Made by a program: the position numbers and the translations under genes. Positions 26,989 through 35,932 of a stretch of 64,000 nt of DNA are shown piece by piece. The notes under the pieces are model-generated. The model saw only the letters and a list, made by a program, of their open reading frames with translations, did not search any database and was not told the DNA's origin. Within the stretch, counting starts at the first letter, position 1, and every line of letters begins with the position of its first letter. This stretch comes from an uncultured Roseibium sp. (GTDB taxonomy: Bacteria > Pseudomonadota > Alphaproteobacteria > Rhizobiales > Stappiaceae), in the NCBI RefSeq assembly GCF_947494555.1, contig NZ_CANLVF010000001.1, positions 1,240,001 to 1,304,000 on the forward strand, read 5' to 3'.

Positions 26989-28193
26989 ACCGTATCCTTC
27001 AAGATTGAATCGCGCTGGGCAATGACGCGGGCGATTGCGAAAGCAGACCGCAGACTGCTGCTTGATGTTGCGGCGAAACCTGCGGGCGACCCCACCGCTA
27101 CGGTCAACGGCGTTTCGGCAACGAGAATGACTTCATTACCGCCGACGCGTGAAAGCAATTCCCTCAGCTGGCTTTGCGCTGCCGTATCGTGAGACTTGTT
27201 TTTGGGAAGGTCTGACAAGGCAATCGCACCACTCGGTTTCAAATGATTGAAAAGCGTCTCCCTGTCGTAGTCCTGAAGTTCGTCTCCCCGGATCATGGTG
27301 TATCCTGCCGTCAGACCGTAGCGATCAAGTGCTGCAAGAAAGTCTTCAAGGCTCTCCGTTTTTCGCATGGCTCCAAGCAAAGAGGTTTGCCGGCGGTCTC
27401 GGCGGATGGCAGCAGACGACAGACCGAGAACAAGCACGAGCATCAGCGACACGACGATTGCCAGCGTTTCCAGCGTTTCCTTTGCGGAAAGCCCGGTTTG
27501 GAGATCGATCAGCCACGCGGCAAGTCCAGCGGTCAGGGCGATTGCGGCGACTGCAAAAAATACGCGCGCCGCACTCGCTATTCGCGCTTCCAGCGTTACC
27601 GCAACCCAGGCGACGGTCAACGCACCAAGGCCGGAAAGGTACGGCAGGTGTTCAGGCGGCAGAAGGTCGTAGTCCGACAGGAGAAGGATCATGACGATCG
27701 GAATTGCGATTGCAAAGCGGTTGATCGCGATGTTTTCCGTCTGTGACAGGCTTTGCCGGTCACGCGTCACGAGCAGATAAAAGACGAGTGCAAAAGACAC
27801 AAACTGATAGATCAACACCAGATACAAAAAGGTTGGTGAGAAAGTGATCGCGCTGGGCAGAAACAGGGCCGTAAACCCGATCGCTCCCATACCTGCAACT
27901 ACCATCAGTTTGACAAACCCGGGTGCGTGCCGCCGCAAAAAGCCTTCGGCAAGCAGCAGTGCCGCAACGGGTATGAGTGCTGCCGCCAAAAACATGGCGC
28001 TGCGGATAAAGTCGATTGTGACCAGCCAGCTGGCAGCCCGCAGAAAATAGAACGCTGCAACGACCATCAGGGTAAAGCGGAAACGGCCCGCGACACCGCC
28101 GCCTGCCGGATCGATCTGGTAGCGGACAATCAGAAGACCTGCCACCGCCGACAGGGTCACCGTCAGATCGGTTACGAGTTGCGATTCAGTCAT
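26985..28193 (-). CDS. Polytopic membrane protein of the ThiF/GNAT operon
   Basis: 402 aa, about eight or nine hydrophobic helices in the first 260 residues (for example FRFTLMVVAAFYFLRAASWL, LYLVLIYQFVSFALVFYLLV and TLAIVVSLMLVLVLGLSSAA), followed by a soluble C-terminal domain of about 130 residues (RRDRRQTSLLGAMRKTESLE...). I do not recognise the family. The layout resembles membrane sensors or transporters with a cytosolic domain, but no kinase or cyclase motif is visible. Overlaps thiF-like upstream by 8 nt and the GNAT-like gene downstream by 4 nt. Confidence 0.75.
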   Translation of the reverse strand: MTESQLVTDLTVTLSAVAGLLIVRYQIDPAGGGVAGRFRFTLMVVAAFYFLRAASWLVTIDFIRSAMFLAAALIPVAALLLAEGFLRRHAPGFVKLMVVAGMGAIGFTALFLPSAITFSPTFLYLVLIYQFVSFALVFYLLVTRDRQSLSQTENIAINRFAIAIPIVMILLLSDYDLLPPEHLPYLSGLGALTVAWVAVTLEARIASAARVFFAVAAIALTAGLAAWLIDLQTGLSAKETLETLAIVVSLMLVLVLGLSSAAIRRDRRQTSLLGAMRKTESLEDFLAALDRYGLTAGYTMIRGDELQDYDRETLFNHLKPSGAIALSDLPKNKSHDTAAQSQLRELLSRVGGNEVILVAETPLTVAVGSPAGFAATSSSSLRSAFAIARVIAQRDSILKDTV

Positions 28194-29067
28194 CGGACGA
28201 CCCGATCATGCCAGCCAGTTGCCGGCGCACGAACGGTTCCAGGATCGCGGCAAGCGGGCGTGGCAACGGTCGCTCGATCTTTGCTTTATAAGGATTGAAA
28301 AACCATCCGCGTTCGTCGGTGCTGTTCGGCAAATCGAGCAGCAGTCCAAGCGCTTCGTAGGCCATCAGCGCTCCGGTGTTGATCACCATCGGGGCAAACG
28401 ACATCCGGCTGCGCCGTCCGGCCGCAACCTCTGCTGCAAGGTCCAGATCGATGTAGTGCCGGGATGACGAATTCAGCATCACGAACACGGCTTCAGCGAA
28501 AAACGCTTCGCTGCGCTGCGTGTCCGTGATGGCGTCCCATTGCGTCTGTGTTGTCGGATACCGCAGGCGTTCCTCGGGTGTCGGCCGCCCGGGCCTGGTG
28601 ACATAAACCGACGGTAATGGCGATGCGTAGGCGTCGATCACCGGTCGGCCGAGTTTACGCGCGGTGCGATACAGAAGCAGGGTCGCAGCAAGATTGTCGG
28701 TGCCGTTCACAACAACCGCGGCTTTCGAGATGAGTTCTGAAGCCGCATTCGTCCAGGAGGCATCGAAAACATCGATCTTGGCCTCTGGGTTGATCTCCAG
28801 GCACTGGTCTCTTGTCGCTTCTGCCTTTGGATGATCAAGAGAGCGGAGGTTGGCAAAGACCTGCCGGTTGAGATTGGACGTCTCAAAGCAATCGAGATCG
28901 GCCAGTATCAGGTTTCCGACGCCGGAGCGTATGAGCGACTGGATCGCTGCGCCCCCCATGCCCCCGGTTCCGCAAACAAAGACGCAGGCGTCGTTCAGCT
29001 TTTGCTGCTGCTGTTCGGTGACGAAACCGATGTTGCGAGTGGTAAATTCGGAGTAGGTAAAGGTCAT
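28186..29067 (-). CDS. E1/ThiF-like adenylyltransferase without catalytic cysteine
   Basis: 293 aa. Rossmann ATP site CGTGGMGGAAIQSLIRSGVG (GTGGMGG, residues 33-39), ribose-binding D57/D59 in LADLD, Arg finger in NLNRQ (residues 65-69), K81 in DHPKAEATRDQC and NGTDN after strand beta5. Only four cysteines are present (28, 32, 60 and 89), all in the nucleotide-binding half; there is no CxxC zinc knuckle and no cysteine in the C-terminal half where ubiquitin-type E1s and MoeB/ThiF have theirs. So it probably adenylates a carboxylate without forming a thioester, as MccB-like enzymes do. No ubiquitin-like gene is adjacent. Overlaps its neighbours by 4 and 8 nt. Confidence 0.88.
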   Translation of the reverse strand: MTFTYSEFTTRNIGFVTEQQQQKLNDACVFVCGTGGMGGAAIQSLIRSGVGNLILADLDCFETSNLNRQVFANLRSLDHPKAEATRDQCLEINPEAKIDVFDASWTNAASELISKAAVVVNGTDNLAATLLLYRTARKLGRPVIDAYASPLPSVYVTRPGRPTPEERLRYPTTQTQWDAITDTQRSEAFFAEAVFVMLNSSSRHYIDLDLAAEVAAGRRSRMSFAPMVINTGALMAYEALGLLLDLPNSTDERGWFFNPYKAKIERPLPRPLAAILEPFVRRQLAGMIGSSDD

Positions 29068-30002
29068 CGCGCCCGCAAAAGTCCGTAGTCTTTTTTCGAA
29101 TTGAACCAGTGGGCCACCGGTAGGAAAACCCGCCGCGTGATAACAAGGACACCCAATGCGGCGAGTTGTATCAGAGACCCCCGCGGAACGGACCGGGAAA
29201 CATATCTTTGTGCCGCTGCGAGATCGATCAGGCCGATCTGCAACAGGTCGTCACCACGGTCGTAGTTGAGCTCCCGCGCGCACCAGACATTGTATTTCTC
29301 GTCGCGATGTTTTGATGCTTCTTCGATGGTTTTTTTCAGATCATCCGAACCGCCGGTATAGGCGTTTTTGATGAGAAAGCGTTTCTCATCAAATTCAGCG
29401 TCAGTACCAACGCCGAACACGCTGCGATGGGATCGCATGATCTCACGGGCAATCAAGACTTTGCGAAAATCTCTGGGTTCCGGCTCTTCCGGTGTCGGGC
29501 TTACTTCCGAAAAAGTGTCCGTGACCATGCCGACAACGGCGGGCACTTGCGTAACGTTGGAAACATAAAGGGGCCGCAAGCCGCCGCGAATGAACAGCAA
29601 AAGGCATGTCAGGCCGTACAGGATCCATGACAGTCCCTTTTGGCGCTCTGACGGATCCACCATGACCAGACCGAGATGGATAACGCGCCTCAAGGTCCCG
29701 GACTGCTGAACATCCATGAGCGACAACGCATTGAACGCGATCGGTTTTTGATCTTTCGAGCGACGGACAAGGGTGATGATCGCGTTTTCGAGCCGTTCGC
29801 GCTTGCCGGACAAAACTCCATAGTCGAGCGCGCCGCTCTCAAGAGAGGCGGTCGCGACGGTTAGCAGATCCGATTGGAAGCCCTTAAGGCGATCAGTGTC
29901 CATCCAACGGCCCGGGCGCTCGACGATCTCAACGGTGTTGGCGCCGCTCTTGAACGACACATTGAGGTATTCCCTACTGATTGCTTTGGCGATCAGCCTC
30001 AT
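29064..30002 (-). CDS. GNAT-like protein, first gene of the ThiF operon
   Basis: 312 aa. A GNAT motif A-like stretch LGLVMVDPSERQKGLSWILYGLT (around residue 129) follows a beta-rich N-terminal half with IAFNALSLMDVQ; the C-terminus has a helix (LIQLAALGVLVITRRVFLPVA) that could be a membrane anchor. I cannot assign a subfamily. The stop overlaps the thiF-like ATG by 4 nt. As the first gene after a 162-bp gap, its upstream region probably contains the operon promoter. Inferred role: acyltransferase in the same pathway. Confidence 0.75.
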   Translation of the reverse strand: MRLIAKAISREYLNVSFKSGANTVEIVERPGRWMDTDRLKGFQSDLLTVATASLESGALDYGVLSGKRERLENAIITLVRRSKDQKPIAFNALSLMDVQQSGTLRRVIHLGLVMVDPSERQKGLSWILYGLTCLLLFIRGGLRPLYVSNVTQVPAVVGMVTDTFSEVSPTPEEPEPRDFRKVLIAREIMRSHRSVFGVGTDAEFDEKRFLIKNAYTGGSDDLKKTIEEASKHRDEKYNVWCARELNYDRGDDLLQIGLIDLAAAQRYVSRSVPRGSLIQLAALGVLVITRRVFLPVAHWFNSKKDYGLLRAR

Positions 30003-30164
30003 CAGAACCTGCTCATGTGTGTCTTGGGGAACTGTGCCTTTAAAGCAAGGCGCCGGTTCCCGGTACGCGGACTATCTCTTGTCAGACACCTCTCAGATGC
30101 CCAGTTGGATCTAAAGATTCCATGAATCCCGATTGAACGAGTCGCCGCTCAGGATCCTGTTGGA

Positions 30165-30656
30165 TCAGGACGCGATCCGCGGGCAGGGGCTGCCTTGCTC
30201 TGCCCTGGACTTGAGACCCTGCAGGCTCTGCAGTGTGTTGGGGTTGCCCGGAAGCACGAAACTCTGTTCCAGGGCGGTGCGGACATTGTTGATCACGGCA
30301 AGATCCTGGACCGCAAGTGTCTGGCACTGCGAACCGGTGAACCGTACTCTAATGCGAATGACGCGATCGCCATTGTCGGATGGACCGAACTCGCTGTCGA
30401 GTGTCGGGTTCTCACCGGCCATCGGGCGTTCCAGGATCACCATGTTGGGCTGGTTCTGGAGGATCGTGGTTCCCCGTTCCTGTGCACTCGACACCAGTGC
30501 CGTGCGTACCGCGACGGGGTCGGCAGCGATGTTGACGCTTTGGGCTCCCGCGGGAACATCAAGTCGCGGCTGGTTGCCGAGCGAAGCCGTCTGGTTGGTG
30601 GACTGGCAGGCAGCGAGGGCGAGGGCGCAAAAGCCGAAGATTACGATGTGTCGCAT
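30165..30656 (-). CDS. Small lipoprotein of unknown function
   Basis: 163 aa from ATG 30656 (MRHIVIFGFCALALAAC); the longer frame begins with TTG at 30668. The lipobox LALAAC places the lipidated Cys at residue 17. The mature part (DPVAVRTALVSSAQERGTTILQNQPNMVILERPM) has a small alpha/beta domain seen in other short alphaproteobacterial lipoproteins, and ends with a CPRIAS tail. Membrane-anchored, probably outer membrane or periplasmic face. Same strand as, and between, the coiled-coil gene set and the ThiF operon. Confidence 0.78.
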   Translation of the reverse strand: MRHIVIFGFCALALAACQSTNQTASLGNQPRLDVPAGAQSVNIAADPVAVRTALVSSAQERGTTILQNQPNMVILERPMAGENPTLDSEFGPSDNGDRVIRIRVRFTGSQCQTLAVQDLAVINNVRTALEQSFVLPGNPNTLQSLQGLKSRAEQGSPCPRIAS

Positions 30657-30826
30657 AAGGTGGTCCAAAGTTCAAAAGATGTGTTTTTCAGTCCGGTCAA
30701 ACCATGTTCTAGTCCAGGTCCAGTCATTGACACAACTACACTTCACGCATCTCACGATACGTTGTTTCAGGTCTGGCCAGTCAATGCTACCGAAAGCTTG
30801 TGGCAAATAGCGGGCAAATGATGAAT

Positions 30827-32281
30827 TCAGAACTGATCGCCGGTCTTGAATCCACCACCGCCGAAACTTCCCCCGCTCTTGAAACCACCGCCTCCGAACT
30901 TGCCGCCCCTGCCGCTGGATCTGCGGCCGGATCGTCCGAAACCGCCCATCGATTTCGGTAGTCCCGTGCCGTTTGGAAAAGCCACCTTGCGACCGCGCGG
31001 CTTGCGGCGCCGGTGCGACCGCTCTGCGCGTGCCCAGTAGTCGGCACCCGTGATAGCACCCTTGACCAGCTCGCCGAGCAGAACCGTGGTGAGTTTGTCG
31101 TCGGAGAACGTGGATTCCCAACTGCCATAGCCTTTGGATCGGAAACGCTTGATCACATCTGCAAGTTCAGCTCGCCGGCGGCCGATATCGCGCTGTAATT
31201 CGCGGTCCTGGCGTATTTCCCGCGCGACCTGTTCAACTCGGTCCCTGAAATCTTCTATGCGCTGAACGATCTTTTCATCTTCGGGAGAGGGGGTGTCGAT
31301 GGCCGCCTGCCAAAGATCATGCAGATCATCTGCCTTGAGCGATTCCGACAGATGCCGCTCGGCTTTCTGGAAATCAGCATCCTCGCCGCTGGAAAATTCG
31401 GCAAGAGCGCCTGAAAGCGTTTCGATCTGCCGGTCCAGCTTTTCTAGATCGGTATCAATCTGTTCGATTTCGTCACTATAGGTTTCGATCGAGCCGACGA
31501 GATCCGTTCCGGCAGCATCCGTCATCGCATTGCGGCTGAATTCCGCGAGCTTTTCCTCTTCCGCAGCTGCAATTTCTGCGCAGCGTTCCGCGTGCCGCGC
31601 CATGCGTCCGGGAATTCCCGTCAACATGGCATAATTTGCCCTGGCATCATCGAAGCGGATCAGGCCGGCGACCCAGCGGTCAAGGGACCGGGTAAGGCCC
31701 CGGTACTGGTAGTCCGGCGTGCCATAGCCGCGTTGCCAGAGATAAACGAAGAGCGGATCGGCATCATAGGCCTTGCCCTTGACGTCACGATCCTGGTCTG
31801 ACGTCCTGGCCTTCTCTTCCGCCGCTTCCGCTGTCGCGATGGCGCGCTCGGTGGCATCGCGCTGCGCCAGATACGATTTGTCGCTTTCCAGGCGCCCGTC
31901 GACCGCTTCCATCAGGTCGTCCATCTGGTTCTCGGCCGCATCGCGTGCGTCATCGAGTTCCTGACGCTTTTTCTGGTTCTGGCTGCGCTCCGTCTCGCTT
32001 TGGCGCAGTTGCTCGCTCAAAACCTTGTAGTCGTCGCTGCGCTTGTCGAGAAGGCGCCTGGCCTCGCGCGCTGCGCTGTCCAACCGGGTGTTGAGCGTTC
32101 CGGCAGCGTCCGTGTCCAGCCGGAACCGCGCCAGATCGCGGTAGGCCTCACTTTGCCGTTCCTGCAGGTCCGTCACGGCCCGCGTCGAACGCTCGATGCG
32201 TTTGCTCAGCTCTGCTTCTTCACGCCTGAGATCTGCGAGCGACTGTTCGATCGTGCCAAGGGTCTGCCGCCCGGTCAGCAT
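30827..32281 (-). CDS. Long coiled-coil protein with Gly-rich tail
   Basis: 484 aa. The first roughly 160 residues are heptad-rich coiled coil (IEQSLADLRREEAELSKRI, EQLRQSETERSQNQKKRQEL), followed by a YLWQRGYGTPDYQYRGLTRS globular segment, a second coiled coil, and a low-complexity basic and Gly-rich C-terminus (GRSGRRSSGRGGKFGGGGFK...). No signal peptide or transmembrane segment. I do not recognise a family. Third gene of a set with a single-pass membrane protein and a TelA-like coiled-coil protein, 37 bp after the preceding gene; likely part of one membrane-associated assembly. Confidence 0.78.
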   Translation of the reverse strand: MLTGRQTLGTIEQSLADLRREEAELSKRIERSTRAVTDLQERQSEAYRDLARFRLDTDAAGTLNTRLDSAAREARRLLDKRSDDYKVLSEQLRQSETERSQNQKKRQELDDARDAAENQMDDLMEAVDGRLESDKSYLAQRDATERAIATAEAAEEKARTSDQDRDVKGKAYDADPLFVYLWQRGYGTPDYQYRGLTRSLDRWVAGLIRFDDARANYAMLTGIPGRMARHAERCAEIAAAEEEKLAEFSRNAMTDAAGTDLVGSIETYSDEIEQIDTDLEKLDRQIETLSGALAEFSSGEDADFQKAERHLSESLKADDLHDLWQAAIDTPSPEDEKIVQRIEDFRDRVEQVAREIRQDRELQRDIGRRRAELADVIKRFRSKGYGSWESTFSDDKLTTVLLGELVKGAITGADYWARAERSHRRRKPRGRKVAFPNGTGLPKSMGGFGRSGRRSSGRGGKFGGGGFKSGGSFGGGGFKTGDQF

Positions 32282-32318
32282 GTGCGGGTCACCGGTGTTG
32301 CCGCAGGGCCAAGCCTTG

Positions 32319-33254
32319 CTACCATGTCGTTATCGCTCCATCCTGAACGCCGCCGCGCCAATTGATGTCGATCTCGCCGCGCCGTTTCTGGCCGAGAACT
32401 CCCTTCTGGACGATGCCATCTTCCATCTTGTCCCGCCGTACGGCGTCATAGATCGCTTCCGAGACGCGCTGGCCCCATTTATCGACGGTCTCGGAAGTAC
32501 CCGATTCCTCAGACAGGATCGTTTGGCTGATGGTGTTTCCATCAGGATCGATCGCCTCGACGACAATGTAGAAATTTTCCGAATTCGGATTTGCCTCCGG
32601 AATGCGTGTCAGTCCGGTCGGTTCGCCCTGGCGCGACACGATCTGGACTTCGAAGACTTCCTGCAGCCGGCCCGCCAACGACCGAAGGTCGGCTTCCGCC
32701 TTGAACGCGGCTTCGTTGTTGCCGTCCTGTAAAGCAAGGCGGCCATCTTCGGCGAGCGAAGCAGCCTTTGCTTCGACGGTGCCGTCTTCCGTCAATCCGT
32801 CAATGCGCTGAACAAGCTCTGTGTAATTCGAGGACAGAGCTTCAAGCCGTGCGAGTAGCTCCGCTTCGGCACGTTGCTGCGGCATGACGACGAAAAAATA
32901 CCATGCTGCGGCGGCAACAATGACGACGGCACCGGCGGCCGCAAGCCATTTGGACCACGTGCCGCGGGAGATGTAGATCATCGCCAGGGAACGCTGAAAC
33001 CCGGTGTTGGGCGGCGAGTAGACAAAGCGATCCCGCTTGAGGTTTTCAACACCGGCTTTCAGGATGTGATCGGGAACCTCGATGCCCTGCGAGGCATAAA
33101 CCTGCCGCAACCTCTCAAGCATTGCCGCATCGTGGTTGCCGGCTTTCAATTCCCGGGTGACCTGGCCTTCCTCGTGACGGAGCGTGTCGACCACGTCCAT
33201 CACCATCATGAGGTCGTCGAGAGGGGCGTCGGATTTGTTCGCCGTGCTTGCCAT
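32319..33254 (-). CDS. Single-pass membrane protein (DUF6384-like)
   Basis: 311 aa. N-terminal cytoplasmic helical domain (DDLMMVMDVVDTLRHEEGQV; LRQVYASQGIEVPDHILKAG) of about 95 residues, one transmembrane helix (WLAAAGAVVIVAAAAWYFFVV, residues about 103-123), a short coiled coil, and a periplasmic beta-rich domain (NFYIVVEAIDPDGNTISQTI). This matches my recollection of DUF6384-type proteins. Sits between the TelA-like gene (63 bp upstream) and the coiled-coil protein (37 bp downstream). Confidence 0.75.
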   Translation of the reverse strand: MASTANKSDAPLDDLMMVMDVVDTLRHEEGQVTRELKAGNHDAAMLERLRQVYASQGIEVPDHILKAGVENLKRDRFVYSPPNTGFQRSLAMIYISRGTWSKWLAAAGAVVIVAAAAWYFFVVMPQQRAEAELLARLEALSSNYTELVQRIDGLTEDGTVEAKAASLAEDGRLALQDGNNEAAFKAEADLRSLAGRLQEVFEVQIVSRQGEPTGLTRIPEANPNSENFYIVVEAIDPDGNTISQTILSEESGTSETVDKWGQRVSEAIYDAVRRDKMEDGIVQKGVLGQKRRGEIDINWRGGVQDGAITTW

Positions 33255-33317
33255 CGATACCTGTCTTCAATCACGACCTTGGGCCGGCGAACGCCGGCCG
33301 CAAGCGATCTAATGTTA

Positions 33318-34523
33318 TCAGAGGCCTTGTCCCTGAGCGGTCAGCTTGGCCAAGCGGCGTTTGCCTTCTTCGACCGCATTGCGAATTTCCTCTGAATTCT
33401 TGGTCGACATGTCGCGCATCTCGGAAATGATCTCGCGCGACTGGACCTGGAAATTCACCACGGAATCGACCAGCTTCTTGACCGAAGCCGCTGCGACCGT
33501 CGGACCATAGCCCGCCTTCAAGGCTTCCTTCTGCACTGCGTCGCCGATCTCAGCGAGCGTTTCCAGGCTTTTGTTGATCCCGTCTTTCATGGCGTTCAGC
33601 GTTTCGGTGGATTCATGAAGTCCCTGCAATCCTGTGAAAGAAGCGTTCAGAGCTGTCAAAACGGATTCGTTTGTCGAAAAGAAGCTGACCGATTGGGCAT
33701 AGACCCGCTCTTTGGCGTTGGTCGTTTGAACAAGCCGCGCCATGATGACCTCGGACGTGTTGTAGCCGACCGTCAGGTTGTCGGAGAGATCCTTGGCGAT
33801 CTGGTAGCGCTTTTCCTCGTCCTGCATTTCGCGCAGGCGCTCGTCGCGCGTAAGCTCCAGGCGCGCCTTCTGGGCCGGATCTTCACCCGTATAGGCTTCG
33901 ACCTCATTGGAGGCCGATTCCAGAGCGAGCTTTTTGCCGTTGAGCTGTTCCGTTGCCATGTTCAGCAATTCGAGCGCCGTGACTTCGGCCTGCTTCAATG
34001 CTCCGCGGAAATCGCGGTAGGCCTCCAGAATCGTCTGCTCGCGTTCGATCTGATCTTTGGTCGCGTGTGCAACTTCTTTGTATGTTCCGCGGATGTCCTG
34101 GAAGCGGTCGGAAATGGTTCCCCGACGCATGTCACGCCACTTGTTGGCCATGTTCTCAGTAAAGGAGATCTTGCCGTCGGCGAGCTGGTCGACAAGGCTC
34201 TTTGCGTCGTCGCGAATGGAGTTGAACGCCTCGGTGATTTCCTCATAGCGCTCGCCGATATCCATTTGCTGGACCTGGGTGCGTACAACTTCATTGAAGT
34301 TCGACGCCTGGCTGAGCGTGCGCGAGATTACCAGAACCTTGTCTGGCGAAAGGTCCGAAATCTGTTCGAGAAGAGCGTTGATCGGGGCGTCTGCTTCCGA
34401 TTCCGGAGATATCCCTATGTCTCGCAATGTCGATAATGCACGATCCAGATATTGAAGAGGTGAAAAGCTACCGGCGGGGGCCGCCGCTGTTTCCGTGCTT
34501 GCTGGTGTAGACGCGTCTGTCAT
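33318..34523 (-). CDS. TelA-like coiled-coil protein
   Basis: 401 aa from ATG 34523, which has an AGGAGG ribosome-binding site 7 nt upstream; ten further codons upstream are unlikely. Mostly alpha-helical (QYLDRALSTLRDIGI, NKWRDMRRGTISDRFQDIRG, KDQIEREQTILEAYRDFRGA, SVSFFSTNESVLTALNAS). The pattern is like the TelA/toxic-anion-resistance family, whose members are linked to membrane stress; I rate this at moderate confidence. First gene of a three-gene minus-strand set. Confidence 0.68.
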   Translation of the reverse strand: MTDASTPASTETAAAPAGSFSPLQYLDRALSTLRDIGISPESEADAPINALLEQISDLSPDKVLVISRTLSQASNFNEVVRTQVQQMDIGERYEEITEAFNSIRDDAKSLVDQLADGKISFTENMANKWRDMRRGTISDRFQDIRGTYKEVAHATKDQIEREQTILEAYRDFRGALKQAEVTALELLNMATEQLNGKKLALESASNEVEAYTGEDPAQKARLELTRDERLREMQDEEKRYQIAKDLSDNLTVGYNTSEVIMARLVQTTNAKERVYAQSVSFFSTNESVLTALNASFTGLQGLHESTETLNAMKDGINKSLETLAEIGDAVQKEALKAGYGPTVAAASVKKLVDSVVNFQVQSREIISEMRDMSTKNSEEIRNAVEEGKRRLAKLTAQGQGL

Positions 34524-34883
34524 TTTCGACCTCCTCTTCCAAACATTCTTCAACAGCTCCTGTATTCTAGCTGGGCTGCCGGGCCGTCCCCTTTACACTA
34601 TTGTGCCGCAAGTAAGGGCAGGCTTACGCCGCTCTGTCAACGGCTTACGGTCTGCCGGAAGCCGTGCATCATCAATGCTGGAAAAACGTGCTTGCGCGAA
34701 AATAGCCTTAAGCCCGCTTTGCAACAGCTCTCTATCGCCTGGCCGCATCACGTTTCCGGATCTCGGAAATGTCTGACCAACTTGTTTGACCGCGACATGT
34801 GTCACCCCCGGAATGATCTTGCTCGTCGAAGACCCGGTACCTGAATGCCCAGTACCCGAATACCAACTACATTTCCGGCCTCT
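34524..34883. other. Intergenic between psuG and the TelA-like set
   Basis: 360 bp without a convincing gene. It should hold the promoter of the minus-strand TelA-like set near its left end and the downstream region of psuG near its right end. GTACCTGAATGCC and GTACCCGAATACC at about 34838-34866 form a short imperfect direct repeat of no known meaning. Confidence 0.4.
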
Positions 34884-35816
34884 TCAGACAAGTTCCGCCG
34901 CGATTCTGGCTGCAAGGCGCGCATTGTTGCGCACGAGTGCGATGTTCGTTTCGAGACTGCGGCCTTCGGTGAGTTCAAAAATGGCCCCGAGCACGTAAGG
35001 GGTGACGTCCTTTCCCCTGATGTTTTCCGCAGCAGCCTTGGCTAGTGCAGCATCGATAAATCCGCTCATCTCCGAGCGTGCAATTTCGTCTGCCTCGGGT
35101 ACCGGATTTGCGATCAAAACGCCGCCATGGTCAGGGAATTTTGCACGCATCTTCAAAAGAGCGCCAATTTCGGTGGCCGTATCGAGGCGATAAGGTGCCG
35201 GTAGTCCGCTGCTTCGGGACCAGAAGGCCGGTAGATCATCCGTGCCGAAGGCGATCACGGGAACCCCCTTCGTTTCCAGGACTTCAAGCGTTTTGGGGAT
35301 GTCGAGAAGTGCCTTTGCTCCCGCGCTGACGACGCAAACGGGCGTTCGTCCCAACTCGTCAAGGTCTGCCGAGATGTCGAACGTGTCCTCCGCTCCCTTG
35401 TGGACACCGCCGATGCCGCCGGTGGCAAACACTTTCAGCCCCGCCAGATGCGCGGCCATCATCGTCGCGGCAACCGTTGTCGCGCCGTACCGGCCAGTCG
35501 AAAGCGCGAATGTGAGGTCCGCACGCGAGCATTTCATCACGTTTTCAGCCTGTGCGAGCCGGTCGAGTTCCGCGTCGCTGAGGCCGACATGGATCTTGCC
35601 GTCCATGATTGCGATTGTTGCAGGAACAGCGCCTTGCGAGCGGATGTCGGCCTCCACGAAACGAGCTGTCTCAACATTTCTCGGGAAGGGCATGCCGTGT
35701 GTGATGATTGTCGATTCAAGCGCAACGACCGGCAATCCCTCTTTCAGGGCGCTTTGAACTTCGTCGCTATATACCAGCAGCTGGGCCAGAGCGGCATTGT
35801 CGGCAGAATGGGTCAC
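34884..35816 (-). CDS. psuG: Pseudouridine-5'-phosphate glycosidase
   Basis: 310 aa. Reversible cleavage of pseudouridine 5'-phosphate to uracil and ribose 5-phosphate, part of pseudouridine catabolism. Family signatures: VALESTIITHGMPFPRN, AIMDGKIHVGLSDAELDRLA, KCSRADL, GATTVAATMMAAHLAGLKVFATGGIGGVH, CVVSAGAKALLDIPKTLEVLETKGVPVIAFG and TPYVLGAIFELTEGRSLETN. Full length for the family. Located 116 bp downstream of a PfkB-type kinase on the same strand, the usual psuK-psuG pairing. Confidence 0.95.
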   Translation of the reverse strand: MTHSADNAALAQLLVYSDEVQSALKEGLPVVALESTIITHGMPFPRNVETARFVEADIRSQGAVPATIAIMDGKIHVGLSDAELDRLAQAENVMKCSRADLTFALSTGRYGATTVAATMMAAHLAGLKVFATGGIGGVHKGAEDTFDISADLDELGRTPVCVVSAGAKALLDIPKTLEVLETKGVPVIAFGTDDLPAFWSRSSGLPAPYRLDTATEIGALLKMRAKFPDHGGVLIANPVPEADEIARSEMSGFIDAALAKAAAENIRGKDVTPYVLGAIFELTEGRSLETNIALVRNNARLAARIAAELV

Positions 35817-35932
35817 GTTTCAGGGCCTTTCCGTTGAGGCTGTCACCGAACAAATCCAAAAGGGTCAAAGTGACGCCCTTAAAGGTGCGCGCTTCCGGGC
35901 GCAAGGCTATTGCTTGTCCGTCTGGTCAAAAT

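Noticed and set aside
28186-29067. thiF or moeB of thiamine or molybdenum cofactor synthesis
   Set aside because: No thiS, moaD or other cofactor genes are adjacent, and the zinc CxxC and catalytic cysteine of those enzymes are absent.
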